Origin: an uncultured Bacilli bacterium
GTDB lineage: Bacteria; Bacillota_I; Bacilli_A; RF39; UBA660
Direction of reading: 5' to 3'
NCBI GenBank assembly: GCA_934098385.1
Contig: CAKOOJ010000001.1
Coordinates: forward strand, 1-64,000
DNA length: 64,000 nucleotides
In this document: positions 8,759 through 16,921 of the stretch, piece by piece
Numbering within the stretch: the stretch's first letter is position 1
How the letters are laid out: each line of letters opens with the position of its first letter
Program-made: the position numbers and the translations under genes
Notes under the pieces: model-generated
The model's input: the letters and a program-made list of their open reading frames with translations, nothing else
Databases searched by the model: none
What the model was told of the DNA's origin: nothing

Positions 8759-8959
8759 ATGAAGAAAATAGCAATAAAGTTAATTAATTTATATCAATCT
8801 ACTCCACTTCATTCACACAAAATGTGTAGGTTTGTTCCAACTTGTAGTGAATACATGAAAATTAAAATAACGGAAAAAGGTTTTATAAAAGGTACTTTAC
8901 TTGGTATAAGAAGAATATTAAGATGTCATCCATTTGGAAAAAGTGGATTTGATTTATGA
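8759..8959 (+). CDS. yidD: Membrane protein insertion efficiency factor YidD
   Basis: YidD is a small membrane-associated protein that helps YidC/Sec insertion of membrane proteins. The family pattern is clear: LINLYQ, then CRFVPTCSEYMKIKI, then KGTLLGIRRILRCHPFGKSGFD. The 66-residue length is slightly shorter than common because the C-terminal tail is missing. It lies 22 nt after the unknown gene and its TGA stop overlaps an upstream in-frame ATG of the next gene. The ribosome site is weak. The TGA stop shows that UGA is not read as tryptophan here. Confidence 0.9.
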   Translation: MKKIAIKLINLYQSTPLHSHKMCRFVPTCSEYMKIKITEKGFIKGTLLGIRRILRCHPFGKSGFDL

Positions 8960-8973
8960 AAGGAATTTTAATT

Positions 8974-9843
8974 ATGAAAAATTTAAAAAAAATATTATTT
9001 GTAAGTATTCTAAGTTTATTATTAACAGGATGTTTTAAATCAGAAGAACTCGATAATGCATCTATTGTAACTACAACATATCCTATAGAATATGTGATGA
9101 ATGAGTTATATGGATATAATAGTGAGATTAAATCTATATATCCAGATGGAACAGATATTAAAACATATAAGTTGTCAAATAAGAAAGCTAGAAAATATTC
9201 TAAACAAGATTTATTTGTATATAATGGTTTAACAGATGAAAAGCAAATTGCAGCTGATTTTGTAAATAAAAATAGCAGATTAAAAATAATAGACGTATCT
9301 GAAGGTTTATCAATTAAATATTCTTATGAAGAATTATGGTTAAATCCTACTAATTATTTAATGATAGCGCAAAATGTAAAAAATGGTTTACATCAATATA
9401 TAAAAAGTACAATAATAAAAAAAGATATAGATGCAAATTATGACAAATTAAAAGTTACTTTATCAGAATTTGAAACTACACTAAAATTAATAAGTCAAAA
9501 TGGTAAATATAATACGTTAATAGTATCAAAAGATTATTTTAAATTTTTAGAAAATTTTGGATTTGAAGTTATTAGTTTAGAAGATACAGAAAATTTAAAT
9601 AATGACACAATAAATAGAGCAAAAAACTTAATATCTTCTAAAGAAAATAGTTATATTTTTATTACTCCAGAAGAAGAAAATAATTTACCAGAAACTATAA
9701 AATCTATAGTTGATGCTGGAGCAGAAACAAAAGTATTTAATACTTTAACAACTTTAACTAATGAAGAAAGAAATAATAAAGATGATTATACAACTTTAAT
9801 GAAAGCAAATATAGAATTAATTAAAGAAGAAGCATATAAATAA
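8974..9843 (+). CDS. ZnuA/TroA-like lipoprotein lacking metal-ligand histidines
   Basis: This is a lipoprotein (signal with lipobox LTGC) of the cluster A-I metal-binding fold. The family start IVTTTYPIEYVMNELYG, FVYNGL and the C-terminal VDAGAETKVFNTL match zinc/manganese receptors. The ligand positions do not: the TEPHxYE motif reads TDIKTYK, the DPHxWLDP motif reads EELWLNP, and the third histidine (QHAAFxYL) reads SKDYFKFL. So a metal role is doubtful; it may bind something else or act structurally. No ABC ATPase or permease is adjacent. The start at 8974 has AAAGGA before it; an ATG at 8956 overlaps the yidD stop and would add six residues. It is convergent with the next gene. Confidence 0.75.
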   Translation: MKNLKKILFVSILSLLLTGCFKSEELDNASIVTTTYPIEYVMNELYGYNSEIKSIYPDGTDIKTYKLSNKKARKYSKQDLFVYNGLTDEKQIAADFVNKNSRLKIIDVSEGLSIKYSYEELWLNPTNYLMIAQNVKNGLHQYIKSTIIKKDIDANYDKLKVTLSEFETTLKLISQNGKYNTLIVSKDYFKFLENFGFEVISLEDTENLNNDTINRAKNLISSKENSYIFITPEEENNLPETIKSIVDAGAETKVFNTLTTLTNEERNNKDDYTTLMKANIELIKEEAYK

Positions 9844-9877
9844 GAGAATTAGATTTAACTAACTCTCTTATTTTTTT
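9838..9877. terminator. Bidirectional intrinsic terminator
   Basis: A stem of TAAGAGA (9841-9847) with TCTCTTA (9864-9870), extended by TTAG/CTAA, is flanked by A and T runs. It serves both convergent genes, and the stop codon of the minus-strand gene lies within it. Confidence 0.8.
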
Positions 9878-10782
9878 ACCAAAACTTTATCACTTTTATT
9901 ATTAAATAATGAACATATTATAGGACTATCATAATATTCTGCACTTATAACATCAATAATAGAATATTTACCAATAATATTATTTACTAATTTAAAATTA
10001 TATATCCCACTATTAGATGATATTAAATTAGAATACAAATATGCAAAAACTATATTATTTGATTTTAAACTATTTAATAAATACTTAAATTTATATAAAT
10101 AGACTCTCTCATCATTAGTATCATATACTTTCTCTAAATAACTAGATATATTAGAAAGAAATATTAAATCATATTGTTTTTTCATATTAGATATTTCTTT
10201 TATATCTAAATCATAATAATTTATATTAACATCATCTATTATATTTTTTAATTTATTATAATTTTTACTATTTAAATAATAATTAACTTTTTTTAAAGTT
10301 TTTAAATTTAAAAAATCATCTGTAAATATAAAAGATTTATATAACTCTTTGGAAGTATAAGTAGAAAAAACATTATCCCAAAATAAACAAACATCTTTTT
10401 TCAAAACATTCCTTATTATTTTATAATAATCTTTATTATAATAATTATTTGAAATAGAAAATTGACATTTATTATAGAAAAAATTAATAAATTCTTCTAA
10501 TGATAAAGTTTTTATTGCACCAATTTTTAATTCAGTATAATATTTTGATAAAATATTTTGATCAAACGCATCTATATTTTTTGCACCTTTAAATATACTA
10601 TTTATCACATGATCACCACTAGAAGTAACACATAAAATATCTTTATCTTCAAAATCAAATAATTCATAATATCCTTTTATATTTTCATTTGTAAATGGAT
10701 ATATCCAACAAAAATAATTATTATATAAATCTTTTTTACTATTAAACGACATTATTTTTTTGAAATAATCAAATTCTTTCAT
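9868..10782 (-). CDS. BtaA-like SAM-dependent transferase (DUF3419-like)
   Basis: This is a predicted cytoplasmic SAM-binding protein of 304 residues. The segment ILCVTSSGDHVINSIFKGAKNIDAFDQN is a Rossmann glycine motif followed by an acidic residue after strand 2, and YYTELKIGAIKTL follows, as in the 3-amino-3-carboxypropyl transferase family (BtaA/DUF3419). A later strand, YDLIFLSNISSYLEK, fits the core. The lipid or metabolite substrate is unknown. The start chosen is ATG at 10782, because an upstream GTG lies inside the AAGGAG ribosome site. It follows khpA by 27 nt, in the place where rimM and trmD often stand in Firmicutes. Confidence 0.6.
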   Translation of the reverse strand: MKEFDYFKKIMSFNSKKDLYNNYFCWIYPFTNENIKGYYELFDFEDKDILCVTSSGDHVINSIFKGAKNIDAFDQNILSKYYTELKIGAIKTLSLEEFINFFYNKCQFSISNNYYNKDYYKIIRNVLKKDVCLFWDNVFSTYTSKELYKSFIFTDDFLNLKTLKKVNYYLNSKNYNKLKNIIDDVNINYYDLDIKEISNMKKQYDLIFLSNISSYLEKVYDTNDERVYLYKFKYLLNSLKSNNIVFAYLYSNLISSNSGIYNFKLVNNIIGKYSIIDVISAEYYDSPIICSLFNNKSDKVLVKK

Positions 10783-10809
10783 AGAATACACTCCTTAAGA
10801 AAAAAAGAA

Positions 10810-11061
10810 TTAAAATGAATCTATATTAATTTTAACTCTTTTTATTCCTTTATTATATGCGGTTGCTTGGATTAAAGTTCTAAGTGCTTTAGCAGTTTTA
10901 CCACTTTTACCTATTACTTTTCCCATATCTACATCGCTAACCATAATTTCAATTATTGGATTTTCTTCTTCATCTTGAAAATCTTGTACTTTAACTAAAT
11001 CAGGTTCACTAGTTAAACTTTTTACTAATTCTAGAGTAAATGTTTTTAATTCTTCAATCAT
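10810..11061 (-). CDS. khpA: KH-domain RNA-binding protein KhpA
   Basis: This is an 83-residue single KH-domain protein that binds RNA and, in Gram-positive bacteria, works with KhpB in cell-length and small-RNA control. The KH core GKVIGKSGKTAKALRTLI is clear (about residues 47-65). It stands 2 nt downstream of rpsP, the conserved rpsP-khpA (ylqC) pair. Confidence 0.92.
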   Translation of the reverse strand: MIEELKTFTLELVKSLTSEPDLVKVQDFQDEEENPIIEIMVSDVDMGKVIGKSGKTAKALRTLIQATAYNKGIKRVKINIDSF

Positions 11062-11063
11062 AT

Positions 11064-11339
11064 TTATTTACCTTCTTTTTTAGTATTCTTAATCTTAGCC
11101 CATACACCAACTTTAGTTAATAAGTTTTTAACTGTATCAGTGGGTTGAGCACCATTATTTATCCATTTAGATACTTTTTCTTCATCTACAGTAATATTAT
11201 TATCTTTTAAAATTGGATTGTAAGTACCAACTGTTTCAATAAATCTACCATCTCTTGGACTTCTTGAATCAGCAGCAACTATTCTATAAAAAGGTTTTTG
11301 TTTAGAACCCATTCTTTTAAGTCTTAATTTAACAGCCAT
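11064..11339 (-). CDS. rpsP: 30S ribosomal protein S16
   Basis: This is a small-subunit ribosomal protein of 91 residues. The family start KLRLKRMGSKQKPFYRIVAADSRSPRDGRFIETVGTYNP is unmistakable. A GGAGGA ribosome site precedes the start. It is the first gene of a short operon with khpA and, perhaps by readthrough, the BtaA-like gene. Confidence 0.97.
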   Translation of the reverse strand: MAVKLRLKRMGSKQKPFYRIVAADSRSPRDGRFIETVGTYNPILKDNNITVDEEKVSKWINNGAQPTDTVKNLLTKVGVWAKIKNTKKEGK

Positions 11340-11407
11340 TTTCGTTCCTCCTTAACTAAATACTATTATACTATAAATTATTACTATGTCAACCTTTTTT
11401 TGTTAAC

Positions 11408-12835
11408 TTAATATTGTTTACCAAAATATATTTTAGTAACTGCCTCCTTACCACAAACAACACAACATCCATCAGTATCTGTCATACCTTCTGGCATACA
11501 ACGTGACTTTAACCCTAGATCATCCTTTATTTTATCTTCACATTCTGTTTTACCACACCAATTAACAAGTGCAAATCCAGGTTTATTCTTAGCAATATCA
11601 CTAAGTTCTTCATAAGTACTAACGTTATTATATAACATACTATTACGTCTTTCTAAAGCCCTATTATATAAATTATGTTGTATTTCGATTAATAATTCTT
11701 TTATTTTATTTATAGCATCACTTTTTTCTACAACAATTTTTTCTCTTGTATCACGTCTTACTAATGTCACTAAATTATTTTCTAAATCCCTAGGTCCAAT
11801 TTCTATTCTAATTGGATATCCTTTTACTTCACTATTAGCAAATTTAAATCCTGGAGATTTATCACTATTATCAGTAACATAAGTTATATCATTAGATTTT
11901 AATCCGTCTTCAAAATATTTTACTGTTGTTAATACTTCTTCAGTTTCTTTAATAGGTATAATTGATATTTTAACAGGAGCAATGTTTGGAGGTAAAACAA
12001 GCCCATAATCATCACTATGTGTCATTATCAAACCACCTATCATACGTGTTGATACTCCCCAACTAGTTTGATATGGATTTTCTAATTTATTTTCTTTATT
12101 TAAAAATTTAATATCAAAAGCTTTCGCAAAACCTTGTCCAAAATAATGACTAGTTCCATTTTGAAGTGCTACTCCATTATACATCATTGCTTCAATAGTA
12201 TAAGTTTCTTCTGCTCCAGCAAATTTTTCTTTCTCACTTTTTTTACCAACTATAACAGGCATCGCTAAATAATTTTTTTGAAAATCTTCATATACTTTTA
12301 ACATACGAATAGTTTCTTCTCTAGCTTCTTTTTCAGTAGCATGCATAGTATGACCTTCTTGCCATAATATTTCACGACTTCTTAAAAATGGTCTAGTTTC
12401 TTTTTCCCATCTTACTATTGTACACCATTGATTATATAAAACTGGCAAATCCCTATAACTTTTTATAATTTTTTTATAATGGTCGCAAAATAATACTTCA
12501 CTTGTAGGTCTAACGCACATTCTTTCATCTAATTTATTAATTCCACCATGAGTCACCCAAGCAACCTCAGGAGCAAATCCTTCTACATGATCTTTTTCTA
12601 TATTCAATAAAGATTCAGGTATAAACATTGGCATCTGTACATTAACGTGACCAGTTTCTTTAAATTTTTTGTCTAATACTTCAACCATTTTTTCCCAAAT
12701 AGCATAACCATAAGGTCTTATAATCATACTTCCTTTAACACTTGAATAATCTACTAAATCAGCTTCTCTAATTACATCATTATACCATTTAGCAAAATCT
12801 ACATCTCTACTTGTTATATTTTTATTATCTTTCAT
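11408..12835 (-). CDS. proS: Prolyl-tRNA synthetase (short archaeal/eukaryotic-like type)
   Basis: This enzyme charges tRNA-Pro. The class II motifs are visible: motif 2 RWEKETRPFLRSREILWQEGH and motif 3 GGLIMTHSDDYGLVLPP. The C-terminal zinc-type domain has cysteines in WCGKTECED and TDGCCVVCG and ends in a tyrosine, typical of the short form (ProS type 3) that lacks the bacterial editing insertion. The length of 475 residues is normal for it. The start at 12835 sits 8 nt after AGGAG; two earlier in-frame starts lie upstream or inside the ribosome site. Confidence 0.95.
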   Translation of the reverse strand: MKDNKNITSRDVDFAKWYNDVIREADLVDYSSVKGSMIIRPYGYAIWEKMVEVLDKKFKETGHVNVQMPMFIPESLLNIEKDHVEGFAPEVAWVTHGGINKLDERMCVRPTSEVLFCDHYKKIIKSYRDLPVLYNQWCTIVRWEKETRPFLRSREILWQEGHTMHATEKEAREETIRMLKVYEDFQKNYLAMPVIVGKKSEKEKFAGAEETYTIEAMMYNGVALQNGTSHYFGQGFAKAFDIKFLNKENKLENPYQTSWGVSTRMIGGLIMTHSDDYGLVLPPNIAPVKISIIPIKETEEVLTTVKYFEDGLKSNDITYVTDNSDKSPGFKFANSEVKGYPIRIEIGPRDLENNLVTLVRRDTREKIVVEKSDAINKIKELLIEIQHNLYNRALERRNSMLYNNVSTYEELSDIAKNKPGFALVNWCGKTECEDKIKDDLGLKSRCMPEGMTDTDGCCVVCGKEAVTKIYFGKQY

Positions 12836-12917
12836 AAACATTCTCCTCGATACAAACAATTATACCATATATTTTTATAATATCGTTATTAAATTAAGAA
12901 AAAAAGTATATTTTACA

Positions 12918-13087
12918 TCATTTATTATATTCTAGACATTTATCTTCTAACAATTTAAAATTACAAATATTCCAATAAATGGTCTTAATTCTTTAGAATA
13001 TTTATTATATGCTACCCTTTTATCAAACTTTCTCAAATAATCACAATATTTAGTTTCAACTTTTACTAATTTTAAATTTTTTATCAT
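12918..13087 (-). pseudogene. toxN: toxN remnant (type III toxin, internal deletion)
   Basis: ToxN/AbiQ is an endoribonuclease toxin held in check by its repeat RNA. Here an ATG at 13087 with a strong GGAGGG site begins MIKNLKLVKVETKYCDYLRK, then FDKRVAYNKYSKELRPFIGIFV, which matches the ToxN N-terminus. After about 42 codons the frame runs into a stop at 12947. In the +1 frame directly after it (12962-12918) the DNA codes NFKLLEDKCLEYNK and a stop, which matches the usual C-terminal helix of the family. The roughly 110 central residues that hold the active site are missing, so the toxin is an internal-deletion relic. A reading from 13135 would run through the ToxI terminator and is not credible. 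Confidence 0.75.
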
Positions 13088-13124
13088 TACAAACCCTCCA
13101 TTTTTAAATTTTTGTTTTTTCCCT

Positions 13125-13159
13125 AAAAACAACAAAAGATTAGAGCTAAATCTCTAATC
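13125..13159 (-). terminator. ToxI terminator between repeat array and toxN remnant
   Basis: The stem GATTAGAG (13138-13145) with CTCTAATC (13152-13159) has a 6-nt loop and a T-rich tract on the minus strand. This position matches the leaky terminator that sets the RNA:toxin ratio in type III systems. Confidence 0.8.
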
Positions 13160-13160
13160 A

Positions 13161-13267
13161 CTTTTTCAACTCCCAATTTAATGGCTGGGTACACCGCTTT
13201 TTCAACTCCCATTTATTGGCTGGGTACACCGCTTTTTCAACTCCCAATTTATTGGCTGGGTACACCG
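13161..13267 (-). ncRNA. toxI: ToxI-like antitoxin RNA, three tandem 35-36-nt repeats
   Basis: Three head-to-tail units occupy 13161-13196, 13197-13231 and 13232-13267 (36, 35 and 36 bp), differing only at an A insertion and one A/T change. There are no spacers. Each unit, read on the minus strand, starts CGGTGTACCCAGCC, can pair CCAAT with ATTGG, and ends in GAAAAAG, an A-rich boundary like the cut sites in known ToxI repeats. The length of 35-36 nt, the count of about three, the upstream promoter, the downstream terminator and the toxN remnant together identify a type III antitoxin RNA. Confidence 0.78.
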
Positions 13268-13299
13268 CTTTTTATGCACAAGTAATCTCATGCAATTAA

Positions 13300-13329
13300 A
13301 TACTAACATATCAAATTATATTTTGTCAA
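13300..13329 (-). promoter_or_regulatory. Promoter of the ToxI-like RNA
   Basis: On the minus strand TTGACA (13324-13329) is followed after 18 nt by TAGTAT (13300-13305), with a TG extension before the -10. This is close to consensus and places the start site near 13293, ahead of the first repeat. Confidence 0.75.
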
Positions 13330-13374
13330 CACTTTTTTCTATATTATTATACATATATAATTTCTTAAAAATTG

Positions 13375-13406
13375 TAAAAAAATATACTAACTTTCTTTAG
13401 TATATT
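13375..13406 (-). terminator. Intrinsic terminator after the 43-residue gene
   Basis: A 10-bp stem, AATATACTAA (13381-13390) with TTAGTATATT (13397-13406), has a 6-nt loop and a T run on the minus strand, just beyond the stop codon at 13407. Confidence 0.75.
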
Positions 13407-13538
13407 TTATTTTTCATAATTATAAGTCATTTTAATTTGATTTAAAGCTTTTTTATTATTCTTTAAATAAAAGTAAGCGCCAGTACCAAGACCAGCCATA
13501 ACACCCATTGTAATCATAGTTTTTCCAAATGCTTTCAT
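13407..13538 (-). CDS. Small membrane-anchored protein, 43 residues
   Basis: This ORF starts with ATG at 13538 after a strong AAAGGAGAG site and ends with TAA at 13407. The product begins MKAFGKTMITMGVMAGLGTG and continues with AYFYLKNNKKALNQIK: one glycine-rich hydrophobic helix followed by a charged tail. A good ribosome site, sensible composition and a dedicated terminator support a real gene. It resembles YtxH-like small proteins only in layout. The function is unknown. Confidence 0.6.
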   Translation of the reverse strand: MKAFGKTMITMGVMAGLGTGAYFYLKNNKKALNQIKMTYNYEK

Positions 13539-13576
13539 ATATAAATCTCTCCTTTAGTAGTATTATGTTTAGTTAT

Positions 13577-15748
13577 TTATTTTTTATTCATAAACATATC
13601 AACTAAAGAAGTTTTTCTTACTTCACTATAATCATTATTAACAGAATAATTAAAAGCTTCACTACTACCTATAATAACTAAACTATTTTTAGCACGAGAT
13701 ACTCCAGTATATATTAATTTATTATATAGCATCTTATTATACGTTTTACTAATAGGCATAATAACGTTATCAAATTCACTACCCTGTGCTTTATGTATAG
13801 TGATAGCATAAGCATGCTTTATACTTATTAATTCTTCTCTTTTAAAAGAAACTATATTATTATCAAAATTAACTTTAATAAAATCACTCTTACTATTAAT
13901 ATCTATATCATATATAAAACCAATATCTCCATTATATATTCCTTTATCTACATCATTTGCTAAATTTAATACTTTATCATTAACTCTATAAATTATAGTA
14001 CCAATTACAACCTCTTTTAAATGATTACTATGTGGATTAAATATATTTTGAAGTATAACATTTAAATTATCTATACCAATCTCACCTTTATACATAGGAG
14101 CAAGTATCTGTAAACTATTTTCATCTAATCCCTTTTTCAAAGACTTATTAGCAATATCAACTATTAAATCTTTTATACTTCTAGTATTACATTCTATAAA
14201 ATTATAATCATCTTTTTTATCTAAATAATCTGTTAAACTTTTACTTTTAATTTCTTTAGCAAGTATAGGTATATAAGAATTATTACTTTGTCTATAAATA
14301 TTATTTAATTTTATATGTTTAAATTTATTAGTATTTATTAAATCATTTAATATAAGTCCAGGTGAAACACTAGGTAATTGATGCTCATCACCTACTAAAA
14401 CTAATTTAACATTCTTTCTAATAGCTTTCAGTAAACTATCAAAAAGTACTGTATCTATCATACTAGTTTCATCTACTATAATTAATTCTTCATTAGTTTT
14501 ATTAAATTCATTCATACTAAATGTATTAGTTTCTTTATTCCATTTTAAATATCTATGTATTGTACTAGCACCATATTTAGTAGTCTCACTCATTCTTTTG
14601 CTAGCTCTACCAGTAGGTGCTATTAATGAAACTCTCATATTCATTCCATCATTAGAATACTTAAATACTCTTTTATATAGTTCTAATATTCCTTTTATAA
14701 TAGTTGTTTTACCTGTACCAGGTCCACCAGTAATAATTACTATATTGCTATCAAAAATACTTTTAATAGCATTCTTTTGTTCCTCATTATATTTTATTTC
14801 AAAATCATTCTCTATTTTTTCTAAATACTTAGTTAAATTCTTTTCTATATTTATTTTATTATTATTTATTTCATTTAATTTCTTAACTATATCACATTCT
14901 GCATCATAATACTCTTTTAAATAATATTTATTATCAATAATAACTATCTTATTTTCATTAGATAACATACTAAAATATTCATCACTATTTATGTTAATAT
15001 TAAATTCATCATATAAACTTTTTATAATTTCATCTTTATAAGAATATGTATCTCCACTATTAAATGTAATTCTTTTCATTACTTCAACAATACAAGCTAA
15101 AATTCTTAAATTAGTAGTTTCTTTATGTATTCCTAAATATATTTTATCTAATGTTTTAAAATCTATATCACTAATTAAACTATATATATTATTTTCTACT
15201 ATATTAAGTATTCCATTACCATATATATTAATTAACTTCATACTATCTTTTATACTAAAACCATATTCTTTTAATTTAATTATTGTTTCATTAGATTGAT
15301 AATATTTAAGTATTGAATTATATATACTCGTTTTTTTAGTGTCTGATAATTTAGGTATTAAGTCTAGTGATGTTTTATCTTCTTTTATTTTTTCTATTGC
15401 ATTATCTCCTAATATATCAACTATCTTCTCTGCAGTTTTTTCTCCACAACCTTTTATTAAAGAACTAGTTAAAAATTCAATAATAGCATCTTTTCCAGTA
15501 GGAACTACTTTTTCATAAGATGCAACACTATATTGATATCCATATCTATCATGATATACTAAACTACCATACATTACATAAACATCATCTGTATTTAATG
15601 TATCAAAATATCCAGTAAAAGTAATAGTTTTTTTTATAAAGTCTTCCATTTCTGGATCATTAGTTTCACTTATTTTAAATAATCCAACATTATATCCAAC
15701 ATCACTTTTATATATAGATTGTTTATATTTTCCTTTTATATAATTCAT
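13577..15748 (-). CDS. recD2: RecD2-type ATP-dependent DNA helicase
   Basis: This is a 5'-3' superfamily 1B helicase of 723 residues involved in DNA repair and recombination, outside a RecBCD complex. The N-terminal extension with helix-hairpin-helix motifs (about 80-200, including KGCGEKTAEKIVDILG) is typical of RecD2. Walker A is ITGGPGTGKTT, Walker B region LIIVDETSMID, then GDEHQLPSVSPG, and the C-terminal motif is TIHKAQGSEFDNV. GGTGATAAT precedes the start. It is followed, 38 nt on, by the 43-residue gene. Confidence 0.93.
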   Translation of the reverse strand: MNYIKGKYKQSIYKSDVGYNVGLFKISETNDPEMEDFIKKTITFTGYFDTLNTDDVYVMYGSLVYHDRYGYQYSVASYEKVVPTGKDAIIEFLTSSLIKGCGEKTAEKIVDILGDNAIEKIKEDKTSLDLIPKLSDTKKTSIYNSILKYYQSNETIIKLKEYGFSIKDSMKLINIYGNGILNIVENNIYSLISDIDFKTLDKIYLGIHKETTNLRILACIVEVMKRITFNSGDTYSYKDEIIKSLYDEFNININSDEYFSMLSNENKIVIIDNKYYLKEYYDAECDIVKKLNEINNNKINIEKNLTKYLEKIENDFEIKYNEEQKNAIKSIFDSNIVIITGGPGTGKTTIIKGILELYKRVFKYSNDGMNMRVSLIAPTGRASKRMSETTKYGASTIHRYLKWNKETNTFSMNEFNKTNEELIIVDETSMIDTVLFDSLLKAIRKNVKLVLVGDEHQLPSVSPGLILNDLINTNKFKHIKLNNIYRQSNNSYIPILAKEIKSKSLTDYLDKKDDYNFIECNTRSIKDLIVDIANKSLKKGLDENSLQILAPMYKGEIGIDNLNVILQNIFNPHSNHLKEVVIGTIIYRVNDKVLNLANDVDKGIYNGDIGFIYDIDINSKSDFIKVNFDNNIVSFKREELISIKHAYAITIHKAQGSEFDNVIMPISKTYNKMLYNKLIYTGVSRAKNSLVIIGSSEAFNYSVNNDYSEVRKTSLVDMFMNKK

Positions 15749-15868
15749 ATTATCACCACTACTTACTATAGTATCAAATAATAAAATAATTTTAAATAAT
15801 AAATTATTTTATAAACTATAATACTATATATTAATTGTTTTTAAAATGCTTTCGACAAAATATATTAA

Positions 15869-16435
15869 TTATTTTATCTTATACTCTATACCATTATTTA
15901 TTATTTCATTTATATAATCTACAAATTTTAAATTATATGGAATATTTTTATATTCATAAACTTTTAAATATTTGATTTCTTCTTTTTTTAATCCTTTTAA
16001 TTTATTATCTTTTATATGTTCTCTAATTCTATATTTTATTATGTCATTTATATTATTATACTTATAAATACCTCTATTTTTAAAATCAGCATTTTCAAAA
16101 TAATACCAATATCCATTATCCTCATAAACTAAAAAAGTATGTGTACTATAATTATTAATATAAGGTAATTCAAAAATAATAAAATACGTTTTAAATACAT
16201 AATTATTATTTTTAAACCAATTACTCTCTAACAAAACTTGATCAAAACAAATACCATATTTATTGTCAATTATATATTTTGGTTCCCTATATATCCATTT
16301 ATTTATTAAATCATTTTCAAATGTTTTAAGTGAAGTATCATAAATATAACCATTATTATCTACAAAACCATATTTAATATTTTTATTCATATAATTATAT
16401 AATTCATTAGGACTCTTTATATTATCTATACCCAT
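15869..16435 (-). CDS. Small transglutaminase-like protein
   Basis: This 188-residue protein has no signal peptide and is predicted to be cytoplasmic. The segment NKYGICFDQVLLESNWFK, followed by TYFIIF, STHTFLVYED and YWYYFENADFKNRGIYKY, gives the Cys-His-(Glu/Asp) order of the transglutaminase-like papain fold. Proteins of this type are hydrolases or transferases with unknown substrates. A GGAG site precedes the ATG at 16435. It lies 29 nt after divIVA and may share its transcript. Identity rests on motif order only. Confidence 0.55.
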   Translation of the reverse strand: MGIDNIKSPNELYNYMNKNIKYGFVDNNGYIYDTSLKTFENDLINKWIYREPKYIIDNKYGICFDQVLLESNWFKNNNYVFKTYFIIFELPYINNYSTHTFLVYEDNGYWYYFENADFKNRGIYKYNNINDIIKYRIREHIKDNKLKGLKKEEIKYLKVYEYKNIPYNLKFVDYINEIINNGIEYKIK

Positions 16436-16464
16436 ATTAACTCCAATATTAATAAAACATAAAC

Positions 16465-16899
16465 TTATTCGTTTATGTCTAATCTATCTATATCATCAAC
16501 TAAATTCATTTGATTTTCTAATATATCTCTTAATCTTCTTTTAAATATAATTATATTTCTTTTTAATCTTTCAGCATCTCTTTTAGTATTATCAGCTTGC
16601 ATTAAAGCATTATTAATTATTCTATCAGCGTTACGTCTAGCATCTTCTATTATATGTTGTGATTCATTTCTTGCTGTATTTCTTATTTGTTGTCCAGAAT
16701 CTTCCGCTAGTAAAAGTGCTCTATTAAATGTGCTTTCTAAATTTTTATAATGTTCTAATTCACTCTTTAATTTTTCTATCTCTAAATCTTTAGATTTCAT
16801 GTTATTAATCATATTTTCTACTTCTTTAATAACATCATCTATAAATTTATTAACTTCTTCTTTTTTATATCCACTAAAAGAAGTACTAAATTTTTCCAT
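16465..16899 (-). CDS. divIVA: DivIVA-family division/polarity protein
   Basis: DivIVA binds negatively curved membrane at poles and septa and recruits partners. The conserved N-terminal lipid-binding part is visible (FSGYKKEEVNKFIDDVIKEVE), followed by a long coiled coil to the end. At 144 residues it is near the usual size. It follows sepF by 22 nt, an order like the Firmicutes sepF-ylmG-ylmH-divIVA block with the middle genes absent. Confidence 0.88.
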   Translation of the reverse strand: MEKFSTSFSGYKKEEVNKFIDDVIKEVENMINNMKSKDLEIEKLKSELEHYKNLESTFNRALLLAEDSGQQIRNTARNESQHIIEDARRNADRIINNALMQADNTKRDAERLKRNIIIFKRRLRDILENQMNLVDDIDRLDINE

Positions 16900-16921
16900 A
16901 TAATCACACCCTAATTATTTT

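Noticed and set aside
12947..13135. 62-residue ORF starting at 13135
   Set aside because: The upstream part runs through the ToxI terminator tail; the ribosome site and similarity start at 13087, and the gene is a toxN remnant.
13161..13267. Short CRISPR array
   Set aside because: The 36-bp units abut one another with no spacers and no cas genes are present; the context fits a ToxI repeat RNA.
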